DNA of 5,786 bases from Bdellovibrionales bacterium (GTDB taxonomy: Bacteria > Bdellovibrionota > Bdellovibrionia > Bdellovibrionales > UBA840): NCBI GenBank assembly GCA_020434605.1, contig JAGRAL010000230.1, positions 1 to 5,786 on the forward strand. The letters run 5' to 3'. Of the stretch, positions 1-5,531 are shown one piece after another. The position numbers were made by a program, and so were the translations under genes. Numbering within the stretch: the first letter of the stretch is position 1; every line of letters starts with the position of its first letter. Under the pieces are notes generated by a model, which had not been told where the DNA came from, made no database searches, and saw only the letters and a program-made list of their open reading frames with translations.

Positions 1-65
1 TCCCTGTGTGATTGTGCAAAAGCAGAGCTAGTAAGTAGTGTAAATACTAATATCAATAGCTTCAT
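1..65 (-). CDS. Exported protein of unknown function, N-terminal fragment (runs off the left edge)
   Basis: Reading the minus strand from an ATG at 65-63, 21 codons are open up to the window edge. They begin MKLLILVFTLLTSSAFA and continue QSHR. This is a textbook Sec signal peptide: one Lys, a hydrophobic core rich in Leu, Ile, Val and Phe, then Ser-Ser-Ala-Phe-Ala with a predicted signal peptidase I cut after A17. There is no lipobox Cys, so a soluble periplasmic, outer-membrane or secreted product is expected rather than a lipoprotein. The start is supported by a strong purine-rich ribosome binding site six bases upstream. The gene is divergent from the M23 peptidase gene. The mature part lies outside the window, so no function can be given. 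The alternative, a chance reading frame, is unlikely given signal peptide and ribosome binding site together. Confidence 0.8.
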   Translation of the reverse strand, partial: MKLLILVFTLLTSSAFAQSHR

Positions 66-314
66 ATGATTCCCCCCTATAGACTTTGTTTAGCATGTGC
101 TTTTTATGGCAGCAAAGACAAAATCTTAATAAGCACGGCAACATAAGTGCGGTTACTTTTTGGCTCATACACTAGAAAGGTTTTAGGGGGTCTAAGGCCA
201 GTAAATAGCATTGTTTTATGAAATAATTTATTTAAAAGCCTGAAATGCTTACTAAACACACTTTTTTGCGTATCTACGCTTTTCATTCATCCAATTACGA
301 CTTAAGCTAGAAAA
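66..314. other. Divergent intergenic region between the exported-protein gene and the M23 peptidase gene
   Basis: This 249-bp AT-rich gap must hold the promoters for both divergent genes. I found no pair of -35 and -10 boxes good enough to name on either strand. A short inverted repeat, GCGTA-TC-TACGC (268-279), lies 35 bp before the M23 start between two T-runs. It could be a small operator or a weak hairpin. A 60-codon minus-strand open frame (104-286) is not convincing as a gene. Confidence 0.5.
72..78 (-). promoter_or_regulatory. Ribosome binding site of the left-edge exported protein gene
   Basis: On the minus strand the sequence reads AGGGGGG, then six bases, then the ATG at 65. This site decides the start of a gene of which only 65 bp lie in the window. 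The S8 protease gene has a similar G-rich site (AGGGGG), which suggests a house style in this genome. Confidence 0.7.
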
Positions 315-1601
315 ATGAAAAAACAAAAAATAAACTGGGGACTTATCTCTATTCTTGCGCTTCTTGTAACTGGCATCAGCATTGGCATTACATCCTACTA
401 TAGTAAAACAGAAGTTAGTGATATTGATGTGACCGAAGAGGCAGTGCAACTACCGATTGTATCACTCGAAGAAGCATATCCGTATGTGATCGAACCCAAT
501 ACTTCTTTATTTGAAGCACTTAGAAAATTAAATGTATCACCGCAAGCCATCCAAGAAATTGTTACGGCATCAAAGCCGATACAAAACCTATCACGCTTGC
601 AACCTGGAATTCGTTTTCAAGTTTTTTATGGGCAAGAACCAGAGCCAGAGATCAACGGTATTAACTTTCGTTTTTCTGCCGTTGAATCAATGGAAGTATC
701 AAAAACGGATAATGTGTGGGTGGCAAAGAAAGTCACTGAGCAAGTAGACATTAAGGTGGTTTCTTTTTCTGGTATGGTAACTACAAGTCTTTGGGAGTCA
801 GCGATAAAATCTAAAATGGATCCAAACTTAATATCTGAGCTAGCTGATATTTTAGGTTGGGAAGTCGACTTTTCTAGAGAAGTACGTCAAAATGATCGAT
901 GGCGTTTGACGGTAGAGCAAAAGCTAGTAAAAGGTGAAGCCATAGGTTGGGGAGCTATCTTAGCTGCAGAATATGAAAATGCAGGAACTGCATATCAAGC
1001 CGCACTTTTTAGAAGAGACGGAAAAGAGATTGGCTACTATTCACCGGATGGTGCAAGTTTACGAAAAATGTTTTTAAAAAGTCCGATTCGTTATGGGCGT
1101 ATCACATCAAGTTTTTCGACAAGAAGATTTCATCCCATTTTAAAAATCAGAAGACCTCATCTGGGCGTAGACTATGGAGCGCCGATTGGTACTCCTGTTA
1201 GAGCTGTTGGAGATGGATCTATTGTTTTTGCGGCACGAAAAGGTGGGGCGGGTAATATGATAAAACTTCGTCATAATGCCACTTATCAAACGGCCTATAA
1301 ACACCTTAGGGGTTTTGCAAAAGGAATTAGATCAGGGGCTAAGGTACAACAAGGTCAGGTGATTGGTTATGTAGGAAATACAGGTCTATCAACAGGCCCA
1401 CATCTACACTTCGAATTTTACCAATCAGGGCGTTATATCGATCCCGTAAAAAAACGTTTTCCGTCGGCTGATCCAGTGCCTAATGAAGACTTGGCTGTAT
1501 TTAAACAGCAAGCTGAAACACTTTTAAGCGGTCTACCGACTTGGGATGTTTTAGAGGCTAGTGAGCATGAATCCCGCCGTGATACTGCAAATGTAAACTA
1601 G
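315..1601 (+). CDS. Membrane-anchored M23 family (LytM-type) murein DD-endopeptidase, MepM/YebA-like
   Basis: A 428-residue zinc metallopeptidase expected to cut peptide cross-links of peptidoglycan in the periplasm. A short Lys-rich N-terminus is followed by one hydrophobic segment (about 9-28) that serves as signal anchor. Residues about 58-110 look like the OapA/LysM-like N-terminal domain of MepM-type proteins (Leu-Phe-Glu-Ala-Leu, then a Leu-Gln-Pro-Gly turn). Residues about 110-250 form the linker domain usual in this class. The M23 domain covers about 255-385 and is intact: H282-x3-D286 (HLGVD), H330 in YKHL, and H363-L-H365 in GPHLHFEF supply the zinc and catalytic residues. Length fits the MepM/ShyA class (about 430-475). 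A tail of roughly 40 residues is of unknown use. The ATG at 315 is chosen because the anchor follows directly, although its Shine-Dalgarno is weak. The S1-domain gene follows after 48 bp and is probably cotranscribed. Cleavage specificity is inferred from the family. Confidence 0.92.
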   Translation: MKKQKINWGLISILALLVTGISIGITSYYSKTEVSDIDVTEEAVQLPIVSLEEAYPYVIEPNTSLFEALRKLNVSPQAIQEIVTASKPIQNLSRLQPGIRFQVFYGQEPEPEINGINFRFSAVESMEVSKTDNVWVAKKVTEQVDIKVVSFSGMVTTSLWESAIKSKMDPNLISELADILGWEVDFSREVRQNDRWRLTVEQKLVKGEAIGWGAILAAEYENAGTAYQAALFRRDGKEIGYYSPDGASLRKMFLKSPIRYGRITSSFSTRRFHPILKIRRPHLGVDYGAPIGTPVRAVGDGSIVFAARKGGAGNMIKLRHNATYQTAYKHLRGFAKGIRSGAKVQQGQVIGYVGNTGLSTGPHLHFEFYQSGRYIDPVKKRFPSADPVPNEDLAVFKQQAETLLSGLPTWDVLEASEHESRRDTANVN

Positions 1602-1618
1602 ACATCTTGCTAAAAATT

Positions 1619-1650
1619 TGAAAGTATCCCTCCCAAGAAGGATACTTTTA
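1619..1650 (+). promoter_or_regulatory. Hairpin covering the ribosome binding site of the S1-domain gene
   Basis: AAAGTATCC (1621-1629) and GGATACTTT (1640-1648) form a perfect 9-bp inverted repeat around a 10-base loop. A G-U and a U-A pair (1620:1649, 1619:1650) could extend it to the first base of the ATG. The Shine-Dalgarno AAGGA (1638-1642), seven bases before the ATG, lies half in the loop and half in the right arm. In RNA the fold would therefore hide part of the site. Two readings are possible: a translational switch, or a weak AT-rich terminator for the M23 gene with TTTTA at its end. The T's belong to the stem, which favours the first reading. The repeat is seen directly; the function is inferred. 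Confidence 0.55.
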
Positions 1651-2861
1651 TGACCAAAAAAAATAACTCATTTGATAATCTGTTTAATGAAGACTCGAAC
1701 CCTGTGAAGTCACAAGATTTTGCAGCTATGTTTGAGGACTCTCTGAATATTACTAATAAAAAATTACAAGTCGGAGATAAATTTAAGGCTCCGATTTTAA
1801 GTATTGGTAAAGAAGAATCCTATGTATCTATCGGCTCTCACCTTGATGGAGTAATTCATAACACAGACTTGTTAGATGAGAACAAGCAGTTAAAGTACAG
1901 TGTTGGCGATAGCATTGATGTAGTTGTTGTAAGAGTTCGTAGTGATGAGGTGCGCGTAACTAGACAAGGATCACGTAATGCGCCAACTGATATTTCAAAC
2001 CTAGAAGATGCTTTTGATATGGAACTCCCTGTAGAAGGAAAAGTAACTGAAATCGTTAAAGGCGGCTTTAGAGTATCTATTCAAGGACAAACTGCATTTT
2101 GCCCAATTAGCCAGTTAGACGCTAGAAGTGCAAAGGCTCCGGAAGACTATATAGGTAAAAAATTTGAATTTTTGATTACCCAATTCGAAGGAAACAAAAG
2201 AAACATCGTAGTTTCTAGACGCAAGCTATTAGACTTACAGAAAGCTGAGCACGAAGGCTTGTGGTTAGAGAAGCACAAAGTTGGAGACATTGTTAGCGGA
2301 CTTGTAACACGTACAGAATCTTACGGAGCGTTTGTAGATGTAGGTAGTGGTATTGAAGGCTTGGTGCATGTATCTGAAATAGGCTTTGTCAGATTAAAGC
2401 ATGCCGCGGACGGTGTAAAATCTGGCGATCAAGTGCAAGTTAAAATTTTAAAAGTAGATGAAGAGGAAACTAGGCTAAAAATTTCTCTTTCGATAAAACA
2501 AGCGGGCGGAGCGATGGACCCATGGGTGCAGGTCCCAACATTATTTCCTATAGGCGCTATTGTTGACGGTGTTGTAGAGAAAAAAGAAAGCTTTGGGTTA
2601 TTTGTAAACTTATCAAATGGGATCAATGGCCTATTGCCAAAATCAAAATGGCGCGACAGTGATGAAGCAGCCAATTTTGAAAATAAAAGAAAAGGTGATG
2701 CGATAAAAGTGAGAATTGATGAATTGAAATTTGAAGAAAGAAAAATATCATTGGGTCTTCCCACTGAAGCAGAGGATGAGTCTTGGCGTGAACATCAAAA
2801 CACGCAGCGCCTAGGAACCTTTGCGGCGGCCTTTTCATTAGCTCAGAAGAATAAAAAATAG
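1650..2861 (+). CDS. Four-S1-domain RNA-binding protein (ribosomal protein S1-like)
   Basis: A 403-residue cytoplasmic protein built of four S1 (OB-fold) RNA-binding repeats: about 41-106, 127-192, 210-283 and 300-370. The third is the most canonical, with Ser-Tyr-Gly-Ala-Phe-Val-Asp-Val, Gly-Ile-Glu-Gly-Leu-Val-His-Val-Ser-Glu-Ile and a terminal Lys-Ile-Ser-Leu-Ser. The fourth keeps Ser-Phe-Gly-Leu-Phe-Val and Lys-Ile-Ser-Leu-Gly. The first two are more divergent. An acidic start with Asp-Phe-Ala-Ala-Met-Phe-Glu-Asp and a Lys-rich end flank the repeats. The likely role is binding single-stranded mRNA at the ribosome or in RNA turnover. Housekeeping RpsA of proteobacteria usually has six domains and about 550 residues, so this may be a shorter paralogue like those with four domains in other phyla. 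I therefore give no gene name. The start has a good ribosome binding site, AAGGA at seven bases, within a hairpin. Confidence 0.88.
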   Translation: MTKKNNSFDNLFNEDSNPVKSQDFAAMFEDSLNITNKKLQVGDKFKAPILSIGKEESYVSIGSHLDGVIHNTDLLDENKQLKYSVGDSIDVVVVRVRSDEVRVTRQGSRNAPTDISNLEDAFDMELPVEGKVTEIVKGGFRVSIQGQTAFCPISQLDARSAKAPEDYIGKKFEFLITQFEGNKRNIVVSRRKLLDLQKAEHEGLWLEKHKVGDIVSGLVTRTESYGAFVDVGSGIEGLVHVSEIGFVRLKHAADGVKSGDQVQVKILKVDEEETRLKISLSIKQAGGAMDPWVQVPTLFPIGAIVDGVVEKKESFGLFVNLSNGINGLLPKSKWRDSDEAANFENKRKGDAIKVRIDELKFEERKISLGLPTEAEDESWREHQNTQRLGTFAAAFSLAQKNKK

Positions 2862-2872
2862 CGTCTTTTTAA

Positions 2873-2896
2873 CCCTGGACCTCTTTAGGTTCGGGG
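2873..2896 (+). terminator. Possible terminator or leader hairpin after the S1-domain gene
   Basis: CCCTGGACCT (2873-2882) can pair with AGGTTCGGGG (2887-2896) around a CTTT loop. All ten positions pair in RNA if two G-U pairs are allowed. It starts 11 bases after the S1 stop codon, where a terminator is expected. No T-run follows it; the TTTTT (2866-2870) lies before the stem instead. It may act as an mRNA 3'-end stabiliser, a Rho-assisted end or an atypical terminator. Confidence 0.45.
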
Positions 2897-2907
2897 ACAA
2901 CTTGTCC
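2895..2907. repeat. 13-bp palindrome GGACAA-C-TTGTCC
   Basis: A perfect 6-1-6 inverted repeat whose first two bases are shared with the preceding hairpin. It lies about 26 bp before the possible -10 box of the protease gene, where a dimeric regulator could bind. A one-base centre makes it a poor RNA hairpin but a plausible protein-binding DNA site. No known operator is recognised. Confidence 0.35.
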
Positions 2908-2932
2908 TTACTCAATCAAAAAAACAGATTAA

Positions 2933-2938
2933 TATATT
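2933..2938 (+). promoter_or_regulatory. Possible -10 box of the S8 protease gene
   Basis: TATATT matches five of six bases of the sigma-70 -10 consensus and sits where a promoter is needed, with the CIRCE-like element beginning on its last two bases. No good -35 is present: TTACTC (2908-2913) is 19 bases upstream and weak. If correct, transcription would start near 2945 and give a leader of about 115 bases. Confidence 0.35.
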
Positions 2939-2964
2939 AGCACTCATTTTTTTTTAAGTGCTAG
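2937..2964. promoter_or_regulatory. CIRCE-like element (candidate HrcA operator) before the S8 protease gene
   Basis: The left half, TTAGCACTC (2937-2945), is identical to the CIRCE consensus half-site. The right half, AAGTGCTAG (2956-2964), matches seven of nine bases of GAGTGCTAA. The halves share a perfect 7-bp dyad (TAGCACT / AGTGCTA). The spacer is 10 bases, A plus nine T's, whereas the established CIRCE consensus has nine. The position next to a possible -10 box and inside the presumed leader is typical for HrcA-repressed promoters. Known targets are mainly groESL and dnaK-type operons, so the target here would be unusual. The match is seen directly; HrcA binding is inferred. Confidence 0.6.
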
Positions 2965-3050
2965 CCAACGCTATGTTAGGCATGGCGCAGAATTTTCTTA
3001 CAAAGTCATTTCATGGCACAGGCCTTGCGTACTCTTTAAGTGGAGTCAAA

Positions 3051-3056
3051 AGGGGG
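3051..3056 (+). promoter_or_regulatory. Ribosome binding site that sets the S8 protease start
   Basis: AGGGGG stands four bases before the ATG at 3061. It lies downstream of the alternative in-frame GTG at 3040, which has no ribosome binding site. This favours the ATG, which also puts the lipoprotein signal peptide at the extreme N-terminus. Confidence 0.7.
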
Positions 3057-3060
3057 AAAC

Positions 3061-4731
3061 ATGACTAGTAGGGGTATATTTCTAATTCCATTGGTATCGA
3101 TGGCACTAATAAGTTGTTCAAAACATAGTGGAAAAGATCCACTTGCAAAAGCACCGGGAAAATTTCCTGAAAGCACTGGAGTAAGTGTTGGGGCGAAAGA
3201 AATTAAAAATTGGTTTACGAGAAGTCCTGAACTTGATGGTGCAGAAGGTGTGAATGCAGATAAGGCGATTGAGGAATTACATTTAACACACTCAAAAGAA
3301 ATCATTGTGGCAGTGATAGATAGTGGCGTTGATATTCAACATGAGGATTTAAAAGATAAAATTTGGACAAATACTAAGGAGATCGCGGGTAATGGAATTG
3401 ACGACGATCATAATGGGTATATAGATGACATACATGGTTGGAATTATCTTGGTGGTTATGATTCTAATGGCAATCCAGTACATATAGGGGCTGAGCAACT
3501 TGAGGTAACTAGAGAGTTAGTAAAAATGAAAAAAAAGAAGCAAGAACTTGAGGAGCAAGGTCTAGAGCTATCAGTCAAGGATCAAGCTTACCTATTAAAG
3601 CTACAAACAGAAGTTGATGAAGAAGTGAACGGTAGTAAAGACACTCTAAAGTTAATTGCTGATAGACTAGAAATTCTAAAAACTAACTACGATGTGCTTA
3701 AAGATATTATTGGGGTTGAGTTTGATAAAATGACGAATGCTATTGTGCAAGAATTAAAAGTATCTACCAGTGAAGAGCAAGAAGCTAAAAATAAAATTTT
3801 AGAAGTTTTTGCTGCTGGTTCTCCTAAAGATGTTGCGAGATACCATGTATTACAAGGCCGCTATCAAGATCAGTTGGATTTTTATTTTAATGAAGATTTT
3901 CATCCAAGAGCTGACATCGTTGGTGATAACCCAGAGGACTTTTTAGATATAGGATACGGTAATAATGATGTAAGAGGACTTGATGCTGATCATGGGACAC
4001 ACGTAGCAGGTATCATCGGAGCTTCTAGAAATAACTCTATTGGAATAGATGGCATTGCAGAAAATGTAAGAATCATGTCCTTGCGTGCAGTACCAAACGG
4101 AGATGAGAGAGATAAAGATGTGGCTTTAGCCATTCGTTATGCCGCAGACAATGGTGCTAACATTATTAATATGAGTTTTGGAAAAAACTATTCACCGCAT
4201 AAGCACAAAGTGAGTGAAGCTTTATTGTATGCGCAATCAAAAGGGGTTTTGATTTTTCATGCTGCTGGTAACGAGTCTACGGATAGAGATCAAGAGTCTA
4301 GATATCCAGAGAAAAAAGTTTTTAATGAAGAAGGTGAGGTTGTTGGCAAAGTTGATAGCTTTTTAGATATTGGTGCATCCTCTAGCTTTTTAACTAGAGA
4401 ATTAACTGCAACATTTACCAACTTTGGACAAACAACTGTAGATATTTTTGCTCCAGGAGTGAATCTATTGTCATCAATACCAGATAACCAGTACGCGGTA
4501 TTTAGTGGTACTAGTATGGCAAGTCCATCGGCAGCTGGAGTTGCAGCTCTAGTGTGGTCACAGAAACCAGAATTAAGCGCGATTGAACTAAAACAGCTAA
4601 TGATGAGTAAAGCACGTCTAAGACACAATCTCTTAGTACGTCTACCTAGTGATAACTCACAGGATGTTCTTTTTGAAACCTTATCTATTACAGGCGGGAT
4701 TGCAGACGCATACCGTATGCTAGCTGAGTAA
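3061..4731 (+). CDS. Subtilisin-like (S8) serine protease, lipoprotein, with a long Asp-His insertion
   Basis: A 556-residue protease predicted to be lipid-anchored. The signal peptide ends in a lipobox, L16-I-S-C19. Ser at +2 suggests the outer membrane if enteric sorting rules hold. The catalytic set is complete: D87 in AVIDSGVD, H311 in DHGTHVAGI, oxyanion N404 in HAAGNES, and S485 in SGTSMASPSAAG. Residues 114-122 (Asp-x-Asp-x-Asn-x-Tyr-Ile-Asp) resemble a calcium loop. Asp and His are 224 residues apart, against about 32 in subtilisin. The extra segment (about 145-300) is highly charged and helical with coiled-coil character, beginning near VTRELVKMKKKKQELEE. The flanking Asp-Ile-His-Gly-Trp-Asn and Glu-Val-Thr-Arg stretches recall a bacterial S8 subgroup that carries such an insert (subtilisin Novo-like), so the insert is probably a family trait. 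No large prodomain is seen, only about 60 residues before the catalytic core. The gene probably has its own promoter with a CIRCE-like operator. Substrates are unknown; envelope quality control or surface proteolysis is inferred. Confidence 0.93.
   Translation: MTSRGIFLIPLVSMALISCSKHSGKDPLAKAPGKFPESTGVSVGAKEIKNWFTRSPELDGAEGVNADKAIEELHLTHSKEIIVAVIDSGVDIQHEDLKDKIWTNTKEIAGNGIDDDHNGYIDDIHGWNYLGGYDSNGNPVHIGAEQLEVTRELVKMKKKKQELEEQGLELSVKDQAYLLKLQTEVDEEVNGSKDTLKLIADRLEILKTNYDVLKDIIGVEFDKMTNAIVQELKVSTSEEQEAKNKILEVFAAGSPKDVARYHVLQGRYQDQLDFYFNEDFHPRADIVGDNPEDFLDIGYGNNDVRGLDADHGTHVAGIIGASRNNSIGIDGIAENVRIMSLRAVPNGDERDKDVALAIRYAADNGANIINMSFGKNYSPHKHKVSEALLYAQSKGVLIFHAAGNESTDRDQESRYPEKKVFNEEGEVVGKVDSFLDIGASSSFLTRELTATFTNFGQTTVDIFAPGVNLLSSIPDNQYAVFSGTSMASPSAAGVAALVWSQKPELSAIELKQLMMSKARLRHNLLVRLPSDNSQDVLFETLSITGGIADAYRMLAE
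4708..4720. repeat. 13-bp palindrome GCATAC-C-GTATGC inside the end of the protease gene
   Basis: A perfect 6-1-6 inverted repeat in the last codons of the S8 gene, nine bases before its stop codon (4729-4731). It has the same shape, with a central C, as the palindrome at 2895-2907, but the arms differ. It may be a chance product of codons for Ala-Tyr-Arg-Met. Confidence 0.25.
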
Positions 4732-4738
4732 TTAAAAT

Positions 4739-4762
4739 GGGGGGGCTAGTTTCAGGCCCCCT
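4739..4762. terminator. Shared hairpin terminator between convergent genes
   Basis: Seven G's (4739-4745) face five C's (4757-4761). GGGGGC (4741-4746) pairs fully with GCCCCC (4756-4761), with one more G-U pair at each end and a 7-base loop. The hairpin begins seven bases after the S8 stop and overlaps the stop codon of the permease gene. On the minus strand it is followed by ATTTTAA, a short T-run that fits an intrinsic terminator for the ABC genes. On the plus strand the T-rich part is weaker. It probably serves both directions. Confidence 0.7.
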
Positions 4763-5531
4763 AATTGATAAGCTTTTTACGGATTTGCGTATAAGCGATA
4801 CTACAAATGATTGCGCTTTGAAGTATTAAGATTCCACCGTGGAACATAAATGCTTCACCAATTCCTTTTTCCCAAAAGATAGACTGTGCTAGCTTTACCC
4901 CATGTAAAAGTGGAAAACACTCTGCAGCTATTTTTACTGCCTCAGACATTTGTTCAACAGGAAAAAATATGCCCGACAGAAAGTAGAGTGGAGCAATCAC
5001 AAAAGAGTATACACTTTGAAATTGATTGATATTTCTAACTAAGGCTGTTGCTAATAATCCTATAGCTCCGCATGGTATAGCTACTAAAAACCCTACAAGA
5101 CCAATAAGAGGAATTAAAAGCGGGTTAGCCATCATCCCAAATAAAGCCAATACAATCGAAACGCCGATTGCCATGGCAGCGCCTTTAAGTCCCACCCAAA
5201 TCAGTTCACCTAAAACAATCTCAGTAGCACCTATTGGTGTGGCGAGCATGGCTTTGAATACATTCTCATAGCTCATTCGTACATAAAATCCATAACTGCT
5301 TTCAAAAAAAGAAGTAAATAAGGTCGTGGCAACAGTTAAGCCAGGTGCTAAGTATTGAAGGTAGGTCATCCCCTCTATATTAGTAACAAAAGCTCCAAGT
5401 CCTAATCCCAACGAGATCATAATCAGCGCTGGATCAGCAACTGTTGGAGAAGTGTTGGCGATAAAATCTTTTTTGTAAACAGTCCAATTTCTAAGGGTTA
5501 TGTATAGACTTAGTCGTATTGATTCAAGCAT
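4761..5531 (-). CDS. ABC-2 type transporter permease (NodJ-like)
   Basis: A 256-residue inner-membrane protein with about six hydrophobic segments (roughly 33-51, 58-78, 108-131, 138-164, 171-189, 231-248). This matches the usual size and layout of ABC-2 permeases of the NodJ class (about 260 residues). The Phe-Leu-Ser-Gly-Ile-Phe-Phe-Pro-Val-Glu-Gln-Met stretch near 184-195 is a hallmark of this family. The Tyr-Glu-Asn-Val-Phe-Lys-Ala-Met-Leu-Ala-Thr-Pro segment (about 88-99) is the cytoplasmic region expected to contact the ATPase. The ATG at 5531 overlaps the end of the ATPase gene by 8 bp, and AGGAG (5546-5542) lies ten bases before it, so the two are translationally coupled. Such transporters usually export glycolipids, polysaccharide parts or drugs. 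The substrate cannot be read from sequence, and no nodulation genes are nearby. Confidence 0.9.
   Translation of the reverse strand: MLESIRLSLYITLRNWTVYKKDFIANTSPTVADPALIMISLGLGLGAFVTNIEGMTYLQYLAPGLTVATTLFTSFFESSYGFYVRMSYENVFKAMLATPIGATEIVLGELIWVGLKGAAMAIGVSIVLALFGMMANPLLIPLIGLVGFLVAIPCGAIGLLATALVRNINQFQSVYSFVIAPLYFLSGIFFPVEQMSEAVKIAAECFPLLHGVKLAQSIFWEKGIGEAFMFHGGILILQSAIICSIAYTQIRKKLIN

Noticed and set aside
268..279. Inverted repeat GCGTA-TC-TACGC with T-runs on both sides, as a terminator
   Set aside because: The stem is only four base pairs once a minimal loop is allowed, too weak for an intrinsic terminator, and no gene ends just upstream on the plus strand.
104..286. Minus-strand open frame of 60 codons upstream of the left-edge gene
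   Set aside because: No good ribosome binding site, no recognisable domain, and a composition typical of translated AT-rich intergenic DNA. Its stop lies 38 bp before the exported-protein start, so a small operon partner cannot be wholly excluded.
252..449. Minus-strand open frame overlapping the M23 start
   Set aside because: It runs antisense through the signal-anchor codons of a well-supported gene and has no recognisable features.
2429..2838. Two minus-strand open frames within the S1-domain gene
   Set aside because: Both are antisense shadows of conserved S1 repeats, and their translations are low-complexity Ser- and Phe-rich.
3040..3060. Upstream in-frame GTG start for the protease
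   Set aside because: It lacks a ribosome binding site and would add seven polar residues in front of a well-formed lipoprotein signal peptide. The ATG at 3061 has AGGGGG before it.
2973..3068. Short plus-strand open frame of 31 codons ending just inside the protease gene, possible leader peptide
   Set aside because: No Shine-Dalgarno before its ATG, and no regulatory codon run or alternative hairpins are evident.
4290..4628. Minus-strand open frame inside the protease gene
   Set aside because: It is antisense to the conserved Ser active-site region and shows no gene-like features.
5026..5271. Plus-strand open frame of 81 codons inside the permease gene
   Set aside because: It is an antisense shadow of transmembrane segments, with a Pro-, Ile- and Ala-rich translation and no domain.
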